Below are positions 36,112 to 47,800 of a stretch of 64,000 nucleotides of DNA, piece after piece. Both the position numbers and the translations under genes were made by a program. Numbering within the stretch: the first letter of the stretch is position 1; the number at the start of each line of letters is the position of its first letter. The notes under the pieces are model-generated. The model had not been told where the DNA came from, did no database searches, and was given only the letters and a program-made list of their open reading frames with translations. The stretch covers positions 29,751-93,750 of the forward strand of contig NZ_JAJNQN010000017.1 of NCBI RefSeq assembly GCF_022227845.1, read 5' to 3'. The stretch comes from Ectothiorhodospira lacustris (GTDB taxonomy: Bacteria > Pseudomonadota > Gammaproteobacteria > Ectothiorhodospirales > Ectothiorhodospiraceae).

Positions 36112-37210
36112 ATGCTGGAACTCAACCCGCTGTTTACCCAAATCAAGGATCTGCAAGGGCGTGTGGAAGCCCTGAGGGGGTATCTTTGACTTCGATGCCA
36201 AGCGCGAGCGCCTGGAAGAAGTCAGTCGGGAACTGGAAGACCCCAATATCTGGAATGACCCCGAAAAGGCCCAGTCCCTGGGGCGTGAGCGCGCCCAGCT
36301 GGACCATGTGGTCGGCAACCTGGCCACCCTCACCGACAGCCTGAGCGAGACCCGCGAGCTGCTGGAACTGGCCCAGGAAGAAAACGACGAGGACACCGCA
36401 CAGGCCGTTGAGGCCGATCTGGAGCGGTTCGAACAGCAGGTGGGCGAGCTGGAATTCCAGCGCATGTTCGCCGGCGAGATGGACGGCTGCCCCGCCTTCC
36501 TCGATATCCAGGCCGGTTCCGGCGGGACCGAGGCCCAGGATTGGGCGGAGATGCTGCTGCGCATGTATCTGCGCTGGGGTGAACGTCGCGGTTTCAAGAC
36601 CGAACTGATGGAAGTCTCCGAAGGGGATGTGGCGGGCATCAAGAGTGCCACGGTGCGCTTCGATGGACCCTACGCCTTCGGCTGGCTGCGCACCGAGACC
36701 GGCGTCCATCGTCTGGTGCGAAAGTCCCCCTTTGACTCCGGTAACCGCCGTCATACCTCCTTCACCTCGGTGTTCGTCTCCCCGGAAGTGGATGACGACA
36801 TCGATATCGACATCAACCCGGCGGATCTGCGCATCGACGTCTACCGGGCCAGCGGCGCCGGTGGTCAGCACGTGAACCGGACCGAATCCGCCGTGCGTGT
36901 CACCCATGTGCCCACCGGTGTGGTGGCGGCCTGCCAGAATGACCGTTCCCAGCACAAGAACAAGGACACGGCCATGAAGCAGCTCAAGGCCAAGCTCTAT
37001 GAGCTGGAGCTGCAGAAACGCAACGCCGAGAAACAGGCCCTGGAAGACAACAAGGCCGACATCGGCTGGGGCAGCCAGATCCGTTCCTATGTGCTGGACC
37101 AGTCCCGTATCAAGGACCTGCGTACCGGCGTGGAAGTGGGTAATACCCAGGCCGTGCTGGACGGGGATCTGGACCCCTTCATCGAAGCCAGCCTCAAGAG
37201 CGGGCTTTGA
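36112..37210 (+). CDS. prfB: Peptide chain release factor 2, programmed +1 frameshift
   Basis: RF2 recognises UGA and UAA stops. Translation starts at ATG 36112 and reads 25 codons to an in-frame TGA at 36187-36189. The site AGGGGGTATCTTTGAC combines an internal Shine-Dalgarno with CTT-TGA-C, the conserved autoregulatory frameshift of bacterial RF2. After skipping T36187, reading resumes at GAC 36188, giving 365 residues in total, the same as E. coli. The SPF codon-recognition motif ([11 protein letters not shown]) and the catalytic GGQ ([15 protein letters not shown]) are present. Confidence 0.96.
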
Positions 37211-37257
37211 GCCGCCATTTCACGCACTGCATTCATGTCAGGACCCCGATCAAGCCA

Positions 37258-38754
<1,497 letters not shown>

Positions 38755-38761
38755 GGTCGCC

Positions 38762-39931
38762 ATGTCGCCCGCACGACCCATTGCTCGGCGGATGGCCCAC
38801 ATCCAGCCCTTTCATGTCATGGACCTGCTGGCCCGCGCCCGGCGTCTGGAAGCCCAGGGGCGGGATATCGTCCATCTGGAGATCGGCGAACCGGATTTTC
38901 AGACCCCGGCCCCCATCGTGGAGGCCGGTATCCGCGCCCTCCAGGCGGGTTACACCCATTACACCCCGGCCACCGGTCTGCCTGCCCTGCGGGAGGCCAT
39001 TGCCCGTTACTACCAGGATGTCCTGGGCGCGAACGTGGCCCCCGAGCGCATCGTGATCACCCCGGGGGCGTCGGGTGCCCTGCTGCTGGTGATGGGGATC
39101 CTGCTCAATCCCGATGACCAGGTGGTGATGACCGATCCGGGTTACCCCTGCAATCGTCATTTTGTCCGCACCTTCGAAGGCGAGGCGGTATCGGTGCCGG
39201 TGGGGCCGGAGACGGATTACCAGCTCACGGCGGCCCACCTGGCCCGGCACTGGTCGGAGCGAACCGTGGCGGCCATGGTGGCCACCCCGTCCAATCCCAC
39301 CGGCACCCTGGCGGACAGCGCCCTGCTGTCCGAGCTCTTGGATTTCACCCGTGGCCGGGGGGGCACCCTGATCGTGGATGAGATCTACCAGGGTCTGGTC
39401 TACGAGGGGGAGACGGGCACGGCGGCGGCCTTGTCCGAGGACCTGTTCGTCATCAACAGCTTCTCCAAATTCTTCGGCATGACCGGCTGGCGCCTGGGCT
39501 GGGTGGTGGCACCCCGCGACTGCGTGCGGGAGCTGGACAAGCTGGCTCAGAACCTGTTCCTGGCGGCTTCCACGCCGGCCCAGCATGCGGCCCTGGCCGC
39601 CTTCACCCCGGCCTGTATGGAAATTCTGGAGGCCAGAAGGGAGGCCTTTCGGGCACGGCGGGATTTCCTGCTGCCGGCCCTGCGGGAGCTGGGCCTGAAG
39701 GTGCCGGTGACCCCTCGGGGGGCCTTCTATATTTATGGAGACAGTACGGCCTTCGGTGAAGACAGTTTTGTCCTGGCGGAGCGTTGCCTGGAAGAGACGG
39801 GGGTGGCCATTACGCCGGGACTGGATTTCGGTACCCACCTGGCCCGCTCCCATGTGCGGTTTGCCTATACCCGGGATCTGCCGGTCCTGGAGCAGGCGGT
39901 GGAGCGGTTGCGGGCTTTCCTGCGGTCGTAG
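38762..39931 (+). CDS. Class I/II PLP-dependent aminotransferase
   Basis: The 389-residue protein has the aspartate/alanine aminotransferase-like fold. Landmarks are EIGEPDFQTPAPIVEAG, GYTHYTPATGLPALREAI and TPSNPTGT. VDEIYQGLVY is also present, and the PLP lysine lies in NSFSKFFGMTGWRLGW. The substrate cannot be named from sequence. The ATG at 38762 follows the lysS stop by 7 bp, so it may be cotranscribed. Palindromic repeats fill the space to the convergent pckA. Confidence 0.88.
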   Translation: MSPARPIARRMAHIQPFHVMDLLARARRLEAQGRDIVHLEIGEPDFQTPAPIVEAGIRALQAGYTHYTPATGLPALREAIARYYQDVLGANVAPERIVITPGASGALLLVMGILLNPDDQVVMTDPGYPCNRHFVRTFEGEAVSVPVGPETDYQLTAAHLARHWSERTVAAMVATPSNPTGTLADSALLSELLDFTRGRGGTLIVDEIYQGLVYEGETGTAAALSEDLFVINSFSKFFGMTGWRLGWVVAPRDCVRELDKLAQNLFLAASTPAQHAALAAFTPACMEILEARREAFRARRDFLLPALRELGLKVPVTPRGAFYIYGDSTAFGEDSFVLAERCLEETGVAITPGLDFGTHLARSHVRFAYTRDLPVLEQAVERLRAFLRS

Positions 39932-39936
39932 TCTCT

Positions 39937-39972
39937 CCCCCTCATCCCCGGCCCTTCTCTCCCGGGGGGGCA
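39937..39972. repeat. REP-like palindrome, family A, inverted copy
   Basis: On the minus strand this reads GGGAGAGAAGGGCCGGGGAT then GAGGGGG. That is the right arm and tail of the family A element in opposite orientation to the copy at 40069. The two lie head to head between convergent genes, so the intergenic region holds an inverted pair. Confidence 0.6.
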
Positions 39973-40068
39973 GGGAGTAAAACCACCGTCTTCCCTCAAT
40001 GGGAGAAAAGCACTGTTCTCCCTCAGTGAGATGGGGGCTGGGATCTCAGCGGGATGAAGGCTGAAAAT

Positions 40069-40108
40069 AGCCCCTCTCCCCTTGGGGGAGAGGGGCTGGG
40101 GTGAGGGG
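40069..40108. repeat. REP-like palindrome, family A
   Basis: AGCCCCTCTCCCC-TT-GGGGGAGAGGGGCT is the most perfect copy in the window (13-bp arms), with the tail GGGGTGAGGGG. It ends 9 bp before the pckA stop and can serve as a bidirectional transcription end. Confidence 0.8.
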
Positions 40109-40117
40109 AAGAAAAAC

Positions 40118-41701
40118 TCACTCCACCCGCGGTGCCGCCGCCAGCAGTTCCGGGCCGGCTTGGTCCGCATAGGTCTTGAAGTTCTCGTGGAACAGGCGGG
40201 CCAGTTTGCGGGCCGTTTCCTGATAGGCCTGCTGGTCCTGCCAGGTATTGGAAGGCACCAAGACCTCGTCCGGCACGTTGGGACAGGAGACCGGAATGTG
40301 CACCCCGAAGATGGGATCCTGCACCGTTTCCACCTTGTCCAGCGAGCCGTCATGGATGGCATCAATGATGGCCCGGGTGTGGGCGATGCTCATGCGCTTG
40401 CCCACGCCGTAGGGGCCGCCGCTCCAGCCGGTGTTCACCATCCACACGCGTGCGTCATGCTTGCGGATGCGTTCCGCCAGAAGCTCCGCGTAGCGGGTGG
40501 GGTGCCAGACCAGGAAGGGGGCGCCGAAACAGGCCGAGAAGGTGGCTTCCGGCTCGGTCACGCCCATTTCGGTGCCCGCCACCTTGGCGGTGTAGCCGCT
40601 GATGAAGTGATACATGGCCTGGGCCGGGGTCAGTCGGCTGACCGGCGGCAACACGCTGAAGGCGTCGCAGGTGAGAAAGATCACGTTGCTCGGGTGCCCG
40701 CCGGTGCAGGGGATCTTGGCGTTGGGGATGAATTCCACCGGGTAGGAACAACGGGTGTTCTCGGTGATGGAACCATCCTCATAGTTCACCGCGCGGGTAT
40801 CCCGGTCGTAGGCCACGTTTTCCAGCACGGCACCGAAACGGATGGCATTGAAGATCTCCGGTTCCGCCTTCGGGTCCAGGTTGATGGCCTTGGCGTAGCA
40901 GCCCCCTTCGATGTTGAAGACCCCTTCATCGCTCCAGCAGTGTTCATCGTCACCGATCAGGGCCCGATCCGGGTCGGCCGAGAGGGTGGTCTTGCCGGTG
41001 CCGGACAGACCGAAGAAGATGGAGACCTCGCCGTCCTGGCCCTCATTGGCGGAGCAGTGCATGGAGAGCACGTTCTGTTTGGGCATGATGTAGTTCATGA
41101 TGGTGAACACGCCCTTCTTCATCTCGCCGGCGTATTCGGTGCCCAGGATCACGAACTCGCGGCGCTCAAAGCACAGGCTCACGCTGGTGCTGTTTTTCAC
41201 GCCGGGGATGCCGGTGTCGGCGGCGGTACGGCCGGCGTTGTAGATCACGTAGTCCGGTTCACCGTAGCTCTCCAGTTCTTCCGCGGTGGGGCGGATCAGC
41301 ATGTTCTGCATGAACAGGGCATGGTAGGCCCGCTCGCAGATCACCCGGATGCGGATGCGATAGCGGGGGTCCCAACCGGCGAATCCGTCGATGACGTAGA
41401 GGCGGGCACAGGTATTGAGGTGATCCACCGCCTGGGTGCGCAGGCTGTCGAAACTGCCGGGTTCCAGGCCGACGTTGACGGAGCCCCACCAGACGTCGTC
41501 GTTGATGTGGTCATGCTGGACCACACGCTTGTCTTTGGGACTACGGCCGGTCTTTGCGCCGGACTTGGCAATGAGCGCGCCGGTGGAGGAGATGGCGGAG
41601 CCGTGCTCGTGGGCCAGGGCCTCTTCGTAAAGGACTGCCGGGGAGGGGTTGCGCAGCACCTTTGCCACGCTGATGCCATGTTGCTGGAGGCTGAAAGTCA
41701 T
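40118..41701 (-). CDS. pckA: Phosphoenolpyruvate carboxykinase (ATP)
   Basis: PckA converts oxaloacetate and ATP to PEP and CO2, the entry to gluconeogenesis. The start at 41701 (MTFSLQQHGISVAKVL) is preferred, with AGGAAT upstream, giving 527 residues; the open frame extends 13 codons more. The kinase loop is FGLSGTGKTTLSADPDR, and the metal/substrate region includes the MNYIMPKQNVLSMHCSAN segment. MVNTGWSGGPYGVGKRM is also typical of the ATP-dependent family. Confidence 0.95.
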   Translation of the reverse strand: MTFSLQQHGISVAKVLRNPSPAVLYEEALAHEHGSAISSTGALIAKSGAKTGRSPKDKRVVQHDHINDDVWWGSVNVGLEPGSFDSLRTQAVDHLNTCARLYVIDGFAGWDPRYRIRIRVICERAYHALFMQNMLIRPTAEELESYGEPDYVIYNAGRTAADTGIPGVKNSTSVSLCFERREFVILGTEYAGEMKKGVFTIMNYIMPKQNVLSMHCSANEGQDGEVSIFFGLSGTGKTTLSADPDRALIGDDEHCWSDEGVFNIEGGCYAKAINLDPKAEPEIFNAIRFGAVLENVAYDRDTRAVNYEDGSITENTRCSYPVEFIPNAKIPCTGGHPSNVIFLTCDAFSVLPPVSRLTPAQAMYHFISGYTAKVAGTEMGVTEPEATFSACFGAPFLVWHPTRYAELLAERIRKHDARVWMVNTGWSGGPYGVGKRMSIAHTRAIIDAIHDGSLDKVETVQDPIFGVHIPVSCPNVPDEVLVPSNTWQDQQAYQETARKLARLFHENFKTYADQAGPELLAAAPRVE

Positions 41702-41854
41702 GTTGCGGGTATTCCTGTGGGGAGGAGAGAGCTGATCCACAAAAGATTATTCAGTTGCAGTACGCAAAACAACAGCAAATCGGGTATTTTGGAATATTTC
41801 CTTGATCGATCTCATTGGGTATAACGGAGGTTTCCGCCCGATGCCGGAAATGAT

Positions 41855-43642
41855 GTGAGACACCGCTCAGACTACGCCTATTCCGATCAGCCCATCAACT
41901 GGCGCATCCTGCTCAGTCTGCTGCCCTACCTGATGGAATTTCGTGGCCGGGTGGCCCTGGCCGTGATTCTGCTCACCCTGGCCAAGCTGGCCAATGTGGT
42001 GGTGCCCGTGGTCCTTAAGTACATCGTGGATCACTTCGATCCCTCGGTGGAGACCGCCTTGGTGACCATCCCCCTGGGCCTGTTGCTGGCCTATGGATTG
42101 TTGCGCTTTGGTTCCGTGTTTTTCGGCGAGTTGCGGGATGCCGTCTTTGCCCGGGTGGCGGAGCGGGCCATGCGCCGGCTTTCGCTGCGGGTGTTCCAGC
42201 ACCTGCATCGGATGGATCTGGGGTTTCACCTGTCCCGGCGGACCGGCGGGCTGACCCGTGACATCGAGCGCGGCACTGCCGGGATCAGCTTTTTGCTGCG
42301 CTTCACCGTCTTCAACATCATTCCCACCCTGCTGGAAATCGCCATGGTGGCGGTGATCCTGATGCTGGTCCTGAGCCCGGGCTTTGCCGTGGCCATGGTG
42401 GCAGCGGTGGTCATCTACGTGATCTTTTCCATCTTCGTGACCGAGTGGCGCAACCGTTTCGTGCGCGAGGCCAACCAGATGGACAACCGCTCCAACACTC
42501 GGGCCGTGGACAGCCTGCTCAACTATGAAACGGTGAAATACTTCGGTAACGAGACCTTCGAGGCCCGGCGCTACGATGCGGACCTGGAGGCCTGGGAGTC
42601 GGCCCGCATGAAGAACCGCCTGTCCCTGGCGGCGCTCAACTCCGGACAGGCCTTGATCATCGCCGGCGGGATCACGGTGATGATGGTCATGGCAGCCTCC
42701 CGGGTGGCCGCCGGTGAGATGACGGTGGGGGATCTGGTGATGGTCAACGCCTATATGATCCAGCTGTTCATCCCGCTGAATTTTCTGGGCTTTGTGTACC
42801 GTGAGATCCGCGAATCCCTGATCAACATCGAGCGTCTGTTCGGTCTCATGGACAAGCCGCCCAAGGTGGTGGATCGCCCCGGGGCGGGCACGCTGGTGGC
42901 CGATGGCGGAGAGATCCGGTTTGCGGATGTCTGTTTCGGTTACGGTCCGGATCGCCGGATCCTGGACCGGGTCAGCTTCCAGATCCCTGCGGGCCACAAG
43001 GTGGCCATCGTCGGTGCCAGCGGCGCCGGTAAGTCCACCCTGGCCCGTCTGCTGTTCCGGTTCTACGACGTGGATCAGGGCCGCATCTGCATCCATGGGC
43101 AGGATATCCGCGACGTGACCCAGGACAGCCTGCGGGCGGCCATCGGCGTGGTGCCCCAGGATACGGTGTTGTTCAACGACAGCATCCGCTACAACATCGC
43201 CTACGGGTGCCCCGGCGCCACGGAAGCCGCCGTGCGGCGCGCCGCACGTCTGGCCCATCTGGAGGACTTCATTGCCCGTCTGCCCCAAGGCTATGACACC
43301 GTGGTGGGTGAGCGGGGACTCAAGCTCTCCGGCGGCGAGAAACAGCGCATTGCCATTGCTCGGGTGATCCTCAAGGACCCGCCCATCCTGATCCTGGACG
43401 AGGCCACCTCATCCCTGGATTCCCATTCGGAGCAGGCCATCATGGGCGCCTTGAAGGAGATTGCCCGGGCGCGCACCACCTTGGCCATTGCCCATCGGCT
43501 CTCCACCATCCAGGATGCGGATCACATCATTGTGCTGGATCAAGGGCAGGTGGTGGAGCAGGGCACCCATGATGCCCTCCTGGCCCGGCAGGGGCGCTAT
43601 GCCGGACTCTGGCAGAGCCAGCTGCAGCAGTCTGTGAAATAG
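41855..43642 (+). CDS. Atm1/HMT1-type ABC exporter, fused permease and ATPase
   Basis: The 595-residue half-transporter has six predicted helices in residues 20-310 and an ATPase domain after about 340. Walker A is GASGAGKSTL, the signature LSGGEKQRIA, Walker B ILILDEATSSLD, and the switch histidine is in IAHRLST. The sequence FHLSRRTGGLTRDIERGTAG is typical of the Atm1/HMT1/HmtA branch, which exports glutathione-linked or metal-related substrates. The start is GTG 41855, whose TGA overlap closes a 5-codon ORF (41841-41858) that carries the only good GGAGG site. Confidence 0.88.
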   Translation: MRHRSDYAYSDQPINWRILLSLLPYLMEFRGRVALAVILLTLAKLANVVVPVVLKYIVDHFDPSVETALVTIPLGLLLAYGLLRFGSVFFGELRDAVFARVAERAMRRLSLRVFQHLHRMDLGFHLSRRTGGLTRDIERGTAGISFLLRFTVFNIIPTLLEIAMVAVILMLVLSPGFAVAMVAAVVIYVIFSIFVTEWRNRFVREANQMDNRSNTRAVDSLLNYETVKYFGNETFEARRYDADLEAWESARMKNRLSLAALNSGQALIIAGGITVMMVMAASRVAAGEMTVGDLVMVNAYMIQLFIPLNFLGFVYREIRESLINIERLFGLMDKPPKVVDRPGAGTLVADGGEIRFADVCFGYGPDRRILDRVSFQIPAGHKVAIVGASGAGKSTLARLLFRFYDVDQGRICIHGQDIRDVTQDSLRAAIGVVPQDTVLFNDSIRYNIAYGCPGATEAAVRRAARLAHLEDFIARLPQGYDTVVGERGLKLSGGEKQRIAIARVILKDPPILILDEATSSLDSHSEQAIMGALKEIARARTTLAIAHRLSTIQDADHIIVLDQGQVVEQGTHDALLARQGRYAGLWQSQLQQSVK

Positions 43643-43731
43643 GCCCGGATCGGCCGCCCTGTCGATGGTCTAGACTCGTGGGACGGTGAAGCCATGCTTG
43701 TGCCGTCGATCAACGAATCAAGGAGGTCACC

Positions 43732-44019
43732 ATGAGTCAACGCGAAGCGTATATCGAAAAGCTCAAGGCGAGACTGGATGAGTGGAATGCCGAGATCCAC
43801 AAGCTGGAGGCCAAGGCCAAGGCCGCCCAGGCGGACATGAAGATCAAGTACGAGGAACAGCTCTCGGCCATGCGGGAGCAGCGGGACAAGGCCCGGGAAA
43901 GGATGCACGAGCTGCAGGAATCCAGCGAGGATGCCTGGGAGCACATGCGCGAAGGCATGGAGTCGGCCTGGGAGCGCATGTCGAAGGCCTTCAAGGACGC
44001 CAAGAATCGCTTCCGCTAG
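43732..44019 (+). CDS. Small coiled-coil protein, unknown function
   Basis: The 95-residue protein is almost entirely charged amphipathic helix (YIEKLKARLDEWNAEIHKLE, then EEQLSAMREQRDKARERM). It has no signal peptide or membrane segment and looks like a soluble coiled coil. AAGGAGG lies 6 bp before the ATG, so expression is likely. Similar short coiled-coil stress-associated proteins occur in many proteobacteria, but I cannot assign a role. Confidence 0.8.
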   Translation: MSQREAYIEKLKARLDEWNAEIHKLEAKAKAAQADMKIKYEEQLSAMREQRDKARERMHELQESSEDAWEHMREGMESAWERMSKAFKDAKNRFR

Positions 44020-44028
44020 GGACATTCC

Positions 44029-44123
44029 GACGACAGGAAAATTCGGAAAAAGTCCCCTGTCGTCACTCCCGCTCCCCTGTCGTCACTCACCTCTCCTGTC
44101 GTCACTCCCCCCTGTCGTCACTC
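44029..44123. repeat. Four direct copies of a 13-mer, with an inverted partner
   Basis: CCTGTCGTCACTC occurs at 44056, 44076, 44095 and 44111, with start-to-start distances of 20, 19 and 16 bp. The inverted partner GACGACAGG at 44029-44037 can pair with the first copy and may end the transcript of the coiled-coil gene. The irregular spacing and short unit argue against CRISPR. Confidence 0.7.
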
Positions 44124-44272
44124 CCGCGAAAGCGGGAGTCCATGGGTTTTCGGTCGGCCTCTGGATTCCCGCTTTCGCGGGAATGACGGCGGTATTCACG
44201 GTGTAGCTGAGCTGATGGATCTGGATTCCCGCGTGCGCGGGAATGACCAACAAACCGGAATGACCAACAAAC
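44112..44272. repeat. REP-like palindromes, family B (CCCGCGAAAGCGGG type), three copies
   Basis: ACTCCCGCGAAAGCGGGAGT (44120-44139) is a perfect hairpin. It is followed by ATTCCCGCTTTCGCGGGAAT (44165-44184) and ATTCCCGCGTGCGCGGGAAT (44225-44244). The flanks also repeat: CTGGATTCCC precedes the last two, and a short direct repeat GGAATGACCAACAAACCGG runs on after the third. This is a widespread dispersed palindrome type in proteobacteria. The cluster fills the space before queF. Confidence 0.8.
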
Positions 44273-44313
44273 CGGGATGGCTTGACAGACGGAAATGGCT
44301 TTTTTAGACCGGC

Positions 44314-44703
44314 TCAGGGCAGCTTCACGTCCACCGGCGGTTGCCAGGCAGGGTCACGGTGCTCGGCCGTCACGTTGGTGTACACACCGCCGCGCACATT
44401 GAACTCCGCCGTCAGACGCATGAAACGGGGCGCCGTGGCCGCCACCAGGTCGCCGAGGATGCGGTTGGTCACCGCCTCATGAAAGGCGCCCTCATCCCGG
44501 AATGACCACACGTACATCTTCAGGGACTTGAGTTCCACGCAGCGCTCATTGGGTACGTACTCCAGTCGCAGTTCGGCAAAGTCCGGCTGGCCGGTCTTGG
44601 GGCAGAGGCAGGTAAACTCCGGCACCCGGATGCGAATGGTATAATCCCGATCCTTCTGAGGGTTTTCAAAGGTTTCCAGGTTCTTGCTGGGCTGGCTTGA
44701 CAT
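44314..44703 (-). CDS. queF: NADPH-dependent 7-cyano-7-deazaguanine reductase (preQ0 reductase)
   Basis: QueF reduces preQ0 to preQ1 in queuosine synthesis. The 129 residues match the short, unimodular type. The catalytic cysteine lies in [19 protein letters not shown], with the conserved aspartate after it. The family [20 protein letters not shown] and [11 protein letters not shown] segments are present. The later pathway genes tgt and queA are in the same window, 11-13 kb downstream. The gene is divergent from smc. Confidence 0.95.
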   Translation of the reverse strand: MSSQPSKNLETFENPQKDRDYTIRIRVPEFTCLCPKTGQPDFAELRLEYVPNERCVELKSLKMYVWSFRDEGAFHEAVTNRILGDLVAATAPRFMRLTAEFNVRGGVYTNVTAEHRDPAWQPPVDVKLP

Positions 44704-44807
44704 GCTGTTCGATATCCGGTCATCAGTGGTTGGTACAGCCTGATATTCTACGCCCTTGCACCCATGTGCCGGAACCCGTCTACCCTACTGGGAATAATCG
44801 CCTCTCG

Positions 44808-47800
44808 ATGCGACTGAGCAAGATCAAACTGGCCGGCTTCAAATCCTTCGTCGATCCCACCACCATCCTGCTGCCCAGCAATCGGGTGGGCATCGTGGGT
44901 CCCAACGGTTGCGGCAAGTCCAATACCATCGATGCCGTGCGATGGGTGATGGGAGAGTCCTCCGCCCGCTATCTGCGCGGCGACTCCATGGAGGACGTCA
45001 TCTTCAATGGTTCCTCCACCCGCAAGCCCGTGGGACAGGCCGCCATTGAGCTGGTGTTCGACAACAGCCAAGGGGTGTTGGGTGGTCAGTATGCCCAGTA
45101 CGCCGAAATCTCCATCAGGCGCCGCGTTTCCAGGGATGGACAGTCCCAGTATTTTCTCAACGGCACCCGTTGTCGGCGCCGGGACATCACCGACATCTTC
45201 CTGGGTACCGGCCTGGGTCCCCGCAGCTACGCCATCATCGAGCAGGGGATGATCTCCCGCATCATTGAGGCCAGGCCGGAAGAGCTGCGGGTTTATCTGG
45301 AAGAAGCCGCGGGCATCTCCAGGTACAAGGAACGGCGCCGGGAAACCGAGACCCGCATCCGCCATACCCGCGAGAATCTCGAACGCCTGCAGGACCTGCG
45401 CGACGAGGTGGACAAGCAGTTGCGGCATCTGCAGCGTCAGGCGGACGTGGCCGAGCGCTACAAGGCCTGGCGGGAGGATGAGCGTCGCCTGAAGGCCGAG
45501 CTGATGGCCCTGCGTCTGCGTGACCTGGAGGCCGAGGCCGAACGCCGGGGGCAGGAGTTACGGGTGCAGGAAACCCGTCTGGAGGCCACGGTGGCACGCC
45601 AGCGACAGCAGGAGGCGGGGTTGGAGCAGGACCGGGCGGCCCTGGTGGACGCCAACGAGGCCTTCAACGAAGTGCAGGGACGTTACTACCGTCTGGGCAG
45701 CGAGATCTCCCGCACCGAGCAGTCCATCCAGCATCATCGGGAACTGCGGGAACGCCAGTCCAGGGAACTGGCCCAGGTACGCGACAGCCTGGCCCAGGCC
45801 CGGGGCCATATCCAGGATGACGAAGCACGACTGGTGGCGGCGCTGACCGATCTGGAAGCCCTGGAACCGGAGCATGCGGTGGGCAGCGAGGCATTGGAGG
45901 AGATCAGTGACCGGCTGATGCAGGCAGAGCAGGCGATGATGTCCTGGCAGGGTCACTGGGAGGACTTTAACCGACGGGCGGCCGAGCCCAGCCAGGTGGC
46001 TCAGGTGGAACGCACCCGGATGGAACAGCTGGAACGCCAGATCCGCGCCCTGGATGACCGTCTGGGGCGCCTGACTCAGGAACAGGAGGACCTGTCCACG
46101 GACGCCTTGCGCGCCGAGATCCAGGTTCTGGCGGAACAGTCTGTCCTGGCCCATGCCGGGGTGGAAACCCTGGACGAGGCACTGCAGGCAGTTCGTGACC
46201 GGATCCATGACAATCGTGAACAGGCCCGCCTCCATAACGCCCAGGTGGACGAGCTGCGCCGCCGCATCCAGTCCCTCAATGGCCGTCTCGCTTCCCTGGA
46301 AGCCCTGCAGCAGGCGGCTCTGGGCAAGCAGACCGCATCGGTGACGGGCTGGCTCAAGGCCCAAGGACTGGCGGATGCCCCTCGTCTGGGGGAGGGGCTG
46401 GATGTGGCCGCGGGTTGGGAAAAGGCGGTGGAGACGGTGCTGGGGCAGTACCTGGAGGCCATCTGTGTACCTGATCTGGACCCGCTGGCCCAGGTCTGCG
46501 ACAGCCTGGAAGAGGGGGACCTGTTGGCTTGGGAAACCGTCGGTGGTGATCTGACGGACGCCATGCCGGACTCCGAGCGCCTATCGACCAAGGTGCGTGG
46601 CCCGATACCGTTGAATGATCTGCTGACCCCGGTCCATGCCGCCCCTGATCTGGAAACGGCCCTGGTCCTGCGTGCCCGCCTGGCACCCCATGAATCCGTG
46701 ATCACCCCGGATGGGATCTGGCTGGGCCGTTGCTGGCTGCGGGTGGCCCGGGATCGGGATGAACATGCGGGCCTCATCGGTCGAGACCGGGAGTTGCGTC
46801 AGCTCCGTGATGAGATGCACGACCTGCAGGAGGAACTGGAGATCCGACAGCAGGGCCTGGAGGACGGCCGTGAAGGCCTGCGCGAGCTGGAGGCCGGACG
46901 GGACCAGGTCCAGGTGGAATTGAACCAGGCTCACCGGGCTGCCAGTGAACTGGATGCACAGCTCAGCAACCGCCGCACCCGCCTGGAGCAGGTGGAGACC
47001 CGCATGCAGCGGGTGGAGGGCGAGATCACCGAGGTGCAGGCTCAGCGCCTGCAGGAGCATGAGGCCCTGCAGCAGGCCACCCACCGCCGCAACGAGGCCG
47101 TCACGCGAATGGAGGCCCTGGCCCGGGAACGGGACTCCCTGGAGCGGGGCAGGGATGGTCTGCGCCGTGACCTGGACATGATCCGGGGCGAGGCCCGGTC
47201 CCGCCGCGAGGCAGTGCACCAGATGGCCCTGAAGCTGCAGACCCTGCGGGCCGCACGGGACGCCGCTCGGCAGGCCCTGGATCGCCTGCAGGGGCAGTCC
47301 GCTCAGTTACAGGCCCGTCTGGAATACCTGCAGATTGCCCTGGATGATGCTGAGGCACCCATCGGCGAGCTGGAAGACACCCTGGTTACCCTGGTGGATG
47401 ATCGCATGGACGTGGAGCAGGCCCTGGCCGCGGCCCGCGCCCGGGTCCAGGCCCTGGAGGCGGAGATGCGCGACAAGGATCAGCATCGCCTGGGGGCCGA
47501 GCGGGAAGCGGACACCCTGCGCGACCGTCTGGATCAATTGCGCATGGCTTGGCAGGAGATTAAGGTTCGCAGGCAGACGGTACTGGAACAGTTGGAGGAG
47601 GCCGGTTTTACCCTCGCCTCATTGTTGGCGGCGATGGACCCGGCGGCCACGGTGGCAGACCGGCAGGCGCAGGCGGATGCCCTGGGGCAACGCATTGCGC
47701 GCCTGGGCCCCATCAACCTGGCGGCCATTGATGAATACAAGGCCCAGAGCGAGCGACAGACCTATCTGGACGCCCAGTATAATGATTTGACGCAGGCCCT

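Noticed and set aside
40082..41824. Plus-strand 580-codon frame over pckA
   Set aside because: The minus strand has an unambiguous pckA with kinase motifs. The plus-strand reading has no ribosome binding site or family similarity. The frame 53986-55356 over the helicase is rejected for the same reason.
44056..44123. CRISPR array
   Set aside because: The repeat unit is 13 bp with 3-7-bp gaps, far below CRISPR spacing. No cas genes are present, and the unit merges into a REP-like palindrome.
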